This document shows positions 60,398 through 64,000 of a DNA stretch of 64,000 bases, one piece after another (within the stretch, counting starts at the first letter, position 1; every line of letters begins with the position of its first letter). The stretch comes from Cuniculiplasma divulgatum (GTDB lineage: Archaea; Thermoplasmatota; Thermoplasmata; Thermoplasmatales; Thermoplasmataceae): positions 558,001 to 622,000 of the forward strand of contig CP133595.1 in assembly GCA_031200235.1 (NCBI GenBank), read 5' to 3'. A program made the position numbers and the translations under genes. The notes beneath the pieces are model-generated. The model was not told the DNA's origin. It worked only from the letters and a program-made list of their open reading frames with translations, and did not search any database.

Positions 60398-60589
60398 ATG
60401 CCTGAGAAGATGTGTGAGGTTCAGGGCTGCCATAATCCAAGCTTTAAAACCGTTCCTGCTGAGCTTGCCAAGAAGGTCTTCACCATAGACGAGAAGCGCA
60501 CAAAGGTGCACCTATGCAAGGAACATTACAAGGAATACAAGAAGGAGACCAAGAAGGATCGGGAAGTGGACAGAATGGACTGGGTCTGA
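60398..60589 (+). CDS. Small Cys/His zinc-binding protein
   Basis: 63 residues from MPEKMCEVQGCHNP; a GTG at 60389 is less likely because a TATA-like aattaatatatac at about 60359 predicts a transcript start near 60393. Cys6 and Cys11, then HLCKEHYKEY, make one probable zinc site, followed by a lysine-rich helix. Possibly nucleic-acid binding. Located between rnpB and the glycosyltransferase. Confidence 0.65.
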   Translation: MPEKMCEVQGCHNPSFKTVPAELAKKVFTIDEKRTKVHLCKEHYKEYKKETKKDREVDRMDWV

Positions 60590-60615
60590 TGGCCCCTGTG
60601 GAGCCATAGAAGGTT

Positions 60616-61389
60616 TTGATATCCATAGTTGTTACCACAAAGAATGAGGGAAAGAATCTTCCTCTTCTTCTGGACAGCCTGAGGGGTCAGTGTAGTGGCC
60701 ACGAGATTGTAATAGTAGATTCATACAGTAAGGATAACACGGCTGATGTTGTCCAGCATTATTCGGAATTTCTCCCCATAGTCTTCAGGAGGGAGAGAAG
60801 TTCCAGGGGAGGCGGCAGGAATCTCGGCGTGCAACTGTCCAGAGGCGATTACGTCCTGTTCCTGGATGGAGATGTTACCGCATCTTCTGACCTTATTGAA
60901 TCATACCAAAGAGCCACTGCTTCAGGTGCGGATGTCATAGCAGGAAATACCATTCCCACAGGCGTTGAAAAATTCAGGCTGGAGAGGGTCAAGCTGTTTG
61001 TTAATGGATTTGAAATCACCTCGCCCTCAGCAAACCTCTGCTACAGGAAAGACACATTCCTGAAACTGGGCGGATTTGACGAATCCTTTGTGACGGCCGA
61101 GGACATAGACCTTAACTTCAGGGCTGTTTCCCATGGATACAGGGCGGAAACCTGCAGCGGCTGCACGGTACACAACAGCACCAGGTCCGGAACTGGCGCA
61201 TTCCTGAAACAGGCATTCTGGAACGGATATGGAAGATACCAGCTGAGAAGGAAGCACAGAAATGAGTGGGATCTTGTGACTAAGGGAAAACCGCTCAGGG
61301 AAAACCATGGCCTGATGAATTTGCTGAGGCTCGGCTTCGGGTCTCTGGGGTATGCCTATGCAATTATACGCGGGGGAAAATATCCCTGA
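60616..61389 (+). CDS. Family 2 glycosyltransferase
   Basis: 257 residues, TTG start. GT-A fold: VVTTKNEGKNLPLLLDSL at the N-terminus, IVDSYSKDNTADV (about 33-45), GGGRNLGVQLSRGDYVLFLDGDV with the D-x-D metal site (LFLDGDV, about 81-87), and TAEDIDLNFRAVSHGYRAE (about 157) with the E-D general-base region. No C-terminal membrane helices. Likely adds sugars to lipids or surface glycoproteins. 25 nt after the small zinc protein. Confidence 0.9.
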   Translation: MISIVVTTKNEGKNLPLLLDSLRGQCSGHEIVIVDSYSKDNTADVVQHYSEFLPIVFRRERSSRGGGRNLGVQLSRGDYVLFLDGDVTASSDLIESYQRATASGADVIAGNTIPTGVEKFRLERVKLFVNGFEITSPSANLCYRKDTFLKLGGFDESFVTAEDIDLNFRAVSHGYRAETCSGCTVHNSTRSGTGAFLKQAFWNGYGRYQLRRKHRNEWDLVTKGKPLRENHGLMNLLRLGFGSLGYAYAIIRGGKYP

Positions 61390-61423
61390 AAACCTATTAT
61401 TATAAAAGGTAATGGGAGCCTGA

Positions 61424-62983
61424 ATGCAGTTTGAAGATAATGTCCTGAAGGGGGTAAGAAGATCTGAGATAAGGATATTCTTCAAGTTATATCCAGTTTT
61501 CAGAAGATACCTGAAGGACAGGGACGAGGCCAAGAGCGAGGAGGAATCGACATGGAGCTACAGGCGTGAAAGGAACGGCGTGAAAGCCGTAAATGCGTTC
61601 ATAAGCCTTGGTCCCACCTTCATCAAGCTCGGCCAGGTCCTTTCCGCAAGGCCGGATCTTCTTCCCCGGGAATATATAAAGTCCTTTGAGAAGCTTCAGG
61701 ATGAGGTTCCACCCGCCCCTTTCGCTGAAGTTAAGCCAATAATTGAGCGCAATCTCGGTCCCATCTCGGATCGCTTTGACAGTTTCAATACAGAGGCGAT
61801 ATCAGGCGCTTCCCTGGGGCAGGTATACAGGGCAGTTTACAACGGAAAGGAGGTTGCGGTCAAAGTGAACCGTCCAGATGTTGAAAACATCCTCCGCAGA
61901 GATCTGTATATCATTAACAGGATGCTGAAACTTGCCAGGGGACATGTTGAGAATTTTCTCTACCTGAGCGTAATGAATGTTGTCAGTGACTTCAACTCCC
62001 GGATTTACGATGAGGTGGACTACAGGAAGGAGGCTTCAAATGCCCAGAGAATCAGGAAAAACCTGAAGGGGAGAGAAAACATTGTGGTGCCTGAGATCAT
62101 TCCTGAACTGAGCAGCAAGGAAGTCCTCACCCTTGAGTATGTCAGCGGCATAAAAATCACTGACGTAGAGAAGCTCAGTGCGACAGGCATAGACCTGAAG
62201 AACCTAGCTTGGAGGCTTGACCTTACATTCATGAGAATGCTTCTCCGCGACGATATATTCCACGCAGATCCGCATCCAGGAAACATATCAGTCATGCCGG
62301 ATGGCCGAATCATACTCTACGACTTTGGTATGGTTGGCACACTTGACAGCAAGACACGTTTCTCACTGCTCTCACTCTATGACGGCCTGGTGAACACCGA
62401 TCCTGATGCAATAATGGATGCCCTGATCTCCATGGGGGCACTTTCCCCTGTAGCCAACCGTGCAATCATGAGGAAAAGCATGGAACTTGCCATTGCAAAT
62501 TTCTACGGGAGGAGCCCTGACGAAGCCGAAGTCAGGGAACTCTTTGAGATTGCCAACAATGTGATTTTCGAATTCCCCTTCAGACTTCCAAGGTCCCTTG
62601 TCCTCTACATGAGGATGTCTTCCCTTCTTGAAGGAGTGTGCCTGCAGCTTGATCCTGAATTCAAGTTCGTGAAGATTCTCAGAGAGCTCCTCTACAGGGA
62701 AGGCCTGCTTGATGAGCTTTACAGGAGGCAGCTGCGGGATTTCGTCAAGAAAACAGTAACGTCCCTGGAAAAAGGCATAGACGCACTTCCACTTCTCAAG
62801 AGGCGTCTTGAGGAAAGTGAACAGCCAGCACCAAGAAAGGTTGACAGGAAGATCCCCGCATCAATTTTCCTTGGATCCGTGCTAATAGCGTCGGTCCTGA
62901 CCATGGTTCAGAGGCCGCTCCTTGCTGGAGTGGCCATAGCTGCTGACCTTGTTGGTTTTCTGGTTGTCCTGGTAAGAAAGTAG
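61424..62983 (+). CDS. ABC1/UbiB-family atypical kinase
   Basis: 519 residues. AarF/UbiB hallmarks: LGPTFIKLGQVLSARPDLLP (KxGQ motif, about 64-83), ASLGQVYRAVYNGKEVAVKVNRP (Ala-rich loop and Lys), DPHPGN (about 286-291) and YDFGMVG (Mg ligand). Ends with two C-terminal membrane helices (FLGSVLIASVLTMV and LAGVAIAADLVGFLVVLV). Supports quinone or isoprenoid lipid metabolism in known homologues. A TATA-like ttattataaaagg lies 13-28 nt upstream. Confidence 0.93.
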   Translation: MQFEDNVLKGVRRSEIRIFFKLYPVFRRYLKDRDEAKSEEESTWSYRRERNGVKAVNAFISLGPTFIKLGQVLSARPDLLPREYIKSFEKLQDEVPPAPFAEVKPIIERNLGPISDRFDSFNTEAISGASLGQVYRAVYNGKEVAVKVNRPDVENILRRDLYIINRMLKLARGHVENFLYLSVMNVVSDFNSRIYDEVDYRKEASNAQRIRKNLKGRENIVVPEIIPELSSKEVLTLEYVSGIKITDVEKLSATGIDLKNLAWRLDLTFMRMLLRDDIFHADPHPGNISVMPDGRIILYDFGMVGTLDSKTRFSLLSLYDGLVNTDPDAIMDALISMGALSPVANRAIMRKSMELAIANFYGRSPDEAEVRELFEIANNVIFEFPFRLPRSLVLYMRMSSLLEGVCLQLDPEFKFVKILRELLYREGLLDELYRRQLRDFVKKTVTSLEKGIDALPLLKRRLEESEQPAPRKVDRKIPASIFLGSVLIASVLTMVQRPLLAGVAIAADLVGFLVVLVRK

Positions 62984-62987
62984 GTGT

Positions 62988-63377
62988 TTACTCCACCTTG
63001 ATGGTCTTTACACCCTTGGCAGGTATCTTGATTACCAGAACGCCATTGGTGTATTTGGCTGAATAGTTCACATCCTGGTCAACCTCAACCGGAAGCTTGA
63101 TCCTCTTCATGAATCTGTCGGGCCTCTGGTCCATGTATACAACGCCTTTCGTGGTTACTTCTCTTTCAGCTGATATGGTGAGTGAATCCTTCTCCAGCCT
63201 GACCGTTATGTCTTTCTTGTCAAACCCGGGTAGATCGGCCTCAATGACAATCTCGCCAGATTCCTCATACATTGTGACCGGCGGATATAGAAAAGTCATT
63301 ATTTCCTTGGCCCTGTCTGAGAGGTTCTTTGCAACTTCTCCTGTGAAATACTTAAGCGGGTTGTACATATTTATCAT
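62988..63377 (-). CDS. Hsp20 small heat shock protein
   Basis: 129 residues. Alpha-crystallin domain: IVIEADLPGFDKKDITVRLEKDSLTISAERE (about 47-77) and GVLVIKIPAKG near the end (A-x-x-x-n-G-v-L motif as YTNGVLVIKIP). Holds unfolding proteins in large oligomers. Minus-strand TATA-like ggttaaatac at about 63395 precedes it. Second ATG at 63368 is an alternative start. Confidence 0.93.
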   Translation of the reverse strand: MINMYNPLKYFTGEVAKNLSDRAKEIMTFLYPPVTMYEESGEIVIEADLPGFDKKDITVRLEKDSLTISAEREVTTKGVVYMDQRPDRFMKRIKLPVEVDQDVNYSAKYTNGVLVIKIPAKGVKTIKVE

Positions 63378-63585
63378 TTTAAAATTGGTACGCTGTATTT
63401 AACCTTTCCTAACAGAAATCACGCCATCCTTAAAGTGGCAGAGCTTCCAGGATTACGATATTTAAGGAAAGTTTTGCACATGGATTTCATAGCTGCACTT
63501 GATTTTGGCTTTGTCAGAGCCGTGCCATGAAAAACACAGGGAGAGCGTAATTGCTTCAGGAAAAAGAATTCCCTTGGAGCTGAAA

Positions 63586-64000
63586 TTATGCTATTTCCTC
63601 TACAATGCCTTCCGCAGCGGAATAGGGATCCACACGATCTTCCAGATATCTTCTGATCCTGATGTCATCCTGCAGTATGCCTGATATATCCTTCCTGAAT
63701 TTCCGCCTCAGTTCCTCGTCTATGTGCATCTGCAATTCCGTCCTGAATTTCCTCATTCTGACCTCAGGGTGGTTCAGTGAGAAAGCCCTGTGCCTGTCTA
63801 TGAGATCCAGAAGCTTGTCGTAGCCATCTCCATTCATGGAGTTCAGGCCCACCACCGGCGGTTTCCATTCTCCTCTTGGCATCATGGCAAGGGTTTCCTC
63901 TATGTCCTTCATGGCTATGTATGCCCCCTGCCTGTCCATCTTGTTTATGACAAATATGTTCCCTATTTCCATGATTCCGGCCTTGATGGCCTGTATCTCG
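63586..64000 (-). CDS. meaB: MeaB/ArgK-type GTPase, partial (gene runs past the window edge)
   Basis: C-terminal 138 residues of a P-loop GTPase that protects or loads adenosylcobalamin-dependent methylmalonyl-CoA mutase. The frame is open to the right edge (EIQAIKAGIMEIGNIFVINKMDRQGA), with the G4 motif NKMD; the Walker A part lies outside. The end is the usual helical tail (IRRYLEDRVDPYSAAEGIVEEIA). Sequence after it (63378-63585) holds no gene. Confidence 0.88.
   Translation of the reverse strand, partial: EIQAIKAGIMEIGNIFVINKMDRQGAYIAMKDIEETLAMMPRGEWKPPVVGLNSMNGDGYDKLLDLIDRHRAFSLNHPEVRMRKFRTELQMHIDEELRRKFRKDISGILQDDIRIRRYLEDRVDPYSAAEGIVEEIA

Overview
The window is chromosomal DNA of a thermoacidophilic euryarchaeon of the order Thermoplasmatales (Thermoplasma, Ferroplasma and Cuniculiplasma relatives). 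The proteasome alpha subunit is very close to the Thermoplasma acidophilum form. Informational genes are archaeal (exosome Rrp4/Rrp41/Rrp42, SBDS, Pus10, RpoF, RpoP, GINS, deoxyhypusine synthase, glycerol-1-phosphate dehydrogenase), and many genes look leaderless, with a TATA-like box about 25 nt before the start codon.

Layout. 1-16161 is ordinary host sequence: a partial molybdenum aldehyde oxidoreductase, cupin, nucleoside-sugar-epimerase-like and ornithine-cyclodeaminase-like enzymes, deoxyhypusine synthase, an MFS/M20 hydrolase pair, isochorismatase-like hydrolase, two hemerythrin-like proteins around a small winged-helix gene, rps12-rps7, a YchF-type GTPase, UPF0179, G1P dehydrogenase and an isoaspartyl peptidase. 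A tRNA-Val(GAC) gene at 16162 is the target of site-specific integration. Its 3' end recurs at 17873 and 31618. The first 1.6 kb behind the tRNA is a small relic with an ArsR-like regulator and a HicAB pair. The next 13.8 kb (17873-31630) is an AT-rich integrated element with its own tyrosine integrase.

The integrated element carries a membrane-anchored HerA/FtsK-like ATPase, a membrane protein gene split by an IS110-like element, a train of tightly overlapping tiny genes with strong Shine-Dalgarno sites, and a striking GC-rich cluster of mini-hairpins at 26799-27180. Its right part holds what I consider the most interesting system in the window: a 23-codon gene with a perfect Shine-Dalgarno, transcribed divergently from two tandem SagB-type (nitroreductase-fold) dehydrogenases, an MFS exporter with a frameshift and a GNAT acetyltransferase. 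This looks like a peptide-modification (RiPP-like) cluster without a YcaO enzyme, in an archaeal mobile element.

After the element come a retropepsin-like protein, a second GNAT that is a paralogue of the one inside the element, a two-gene ABC exporter, an IS5-family (IS903-like) insertion with a 9-bp target duplication, and a ferritin-encapsulin fusion. 38-46 kb holds transporters, MqnD, carbamate kinase, a phosphoribosyltransferase and pyruvate phosphate dikinase. 46-55 kb is a dense minus-strand informational cluster linking RNA processing and degradation (KsgA, RpoF, L21e, Pus10, RpoP, L37Ae, exosome, SBDS) to the proteasome. 56-64 kb has GINS, a large surface protein, a third insertion sequence with a DUF2080-like passenger inserted directly upstream of the RNase P RNA gene, a glycosyltransferase, an ABC1/UbiB-type kinase, Hsp20, and the end of a MeaB-type GTPase running off the window.
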